Assembly: GCA_030686995.1 (NCBI GenBank)
Contig: CM060708.1
Location: 106,491,044 to 106,555,043 of the forward strand
Source of the DNA: Artemisia argyi
Taxonomy: Eukaryota > Streptophyta > Magnoliopsida > Asterales > Asteraceae
Direction of reading: 5' to 3'
DNA length: 64,000 nt
Shown: positions 63,671 through 64,000 of the stretch, piece after piece
Numbering within the stretch: the first letter of the stretch is position 1
How the letters are laid out: each line of letters opens with the position of its first letter
The notes under the pieces: model-generated
The model's input: the letters and a program-made list of their open reading frames with translations, nothing else
Told to the model about the DNA's origin: nothing
Databases searched by the model: none
Position numbers and translations under genes: made by a program

Positions 63671-64000
63671 TGATGAGTGTGTGAATACTCATCATTTTTG
63701 TCTTATCTGAAATGCAAAAACATTTAAAAACACTCAAAAATGTATCAAAATACAGAAAATATCGCTGGATTGTGTTTTATATGTTTCAGATGCAAAATAA
63801 TTGAAAACAGATGAAAAAACGAACAAAGCTTGCATAATTGGCAATTTCAGTCCCTCAACTTTCAAAATTTATCAAAATCAGTCCCTGAGCATTTATTTTG
63901 GAAGAAAAATCAACAAAGGTCTTTTGGAAATCATAACTTGTCATAATTAGTCCTTTGGTGAAAAGTTTCAAAAGTTTACAAGTTTGGTCCCAGAACTATC
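63671..64000 (+). mobile_element. Start of a 3' LTR, running off the window
   Basis: Begins TGATGAGTGTGTGAATACTCATCA, which contains an inverted repeat (gatgagt / actcatc), directly after the purine tract. The sequence continues AT-rich to the edge without an end. Target duplication and partner LTR are outside the window. Confidence 0.6.

Noticed and set aside
1..64000. CRISPR arrays, rRNA and tRNA genes
   Set aside because: The repeats seen are element-borne or microsatellite; no regular repeat-spacer array, no rRNA segment and no complete tRNA cloverleaf was recognised. tRNA-like matches are primer-binding sites.

Overview
This window looks like repeat-dense nuclear DNA of a flowering plant, most likely a eudicot of the daisy family (Asteraceae). 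The composition is AT-rich, introns are long, and almost everything outside one gene is transposable-element sequence. The family guess rests on remembered resemblance of several element proteins to Asteraceae repeats and could not be tested by a search. The only clear host gene is a 12-exon gene on the + strand (about 38.8-48.1 kb; CDS 40424-47818) for a 421-residue BRO1-domain protein with an N-terminal MGC lipidation signal.

Layout, left to right. (1) 1-683: the 3' end of a copia-type element with its LTR. It is inserted in a partial LTR (684-1269) of a large non-autonomous LTR family, here called the LARD family, which recurs through the first 35 kb. (2) 1270-2862: gene-free DNA strongly enriched in AGCT. 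(3) 2863-34873: a minus-strand LARD-family element split by three later insertions. These are a 12.3-kb copia element (3770-16053, target duplication aatat), a CACTA DNA transposon (right end 26122), and a plus-strand LARD copy (28117-34571, target duplication gtact). (4) 35155-38574: a decayed copia fragment with one LTR, ending about 200 bp before the host promoter. (5) The BRO1-domain gene, with SINE, MITE-like and microsatellite sequence in its introns. (6) 48371-53760: a nearly intact Ty3/gypsy chromovirus, directly followed by a TRIM element (53764-54297); one 5-bp target duplication flanks the pair. (7) 55390-57762: a decayed endogenous pararetrovirus fragment (RT, RNase H, promoter). 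(8) 57763-62811: a gag-only LTR element (target duplication gtaat). (9) 62812-64000: the 3' end and LTR start of another plus-strand element.

The most unusual object is the 12.3-kb copia element. Beyond gag and pol it carries two divergently arranged accessory genes. One is a 957-codon sense frame. The other is a 151-codon antisense frame with its own TATA box and poly(A) signal. A repeat-filled bidirectional promoter region separates them. A short motif (GCAGTGGTAA-like) recurs across the whole element, in both LTRs, in the divergent promoter and in gag, pol and accessory coding sequence, nearly always in arrays with 21-bp spacing. This resembles a self-recognition system in which an element protein binds its own scattered sites. 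That function is inference.

Other points worth attention: a cluster of TGACGGCGTCA palindromes next to the TATA box of the LARD LTRs; a palindromic E2F-type site in the chromovirus LTR; the chromovirus-TRIM pair sharing one target duplication; and premature stops in several elements that can nearly all be explained by single C-to-T or G-to-A changes in otherwise unshifted frames.
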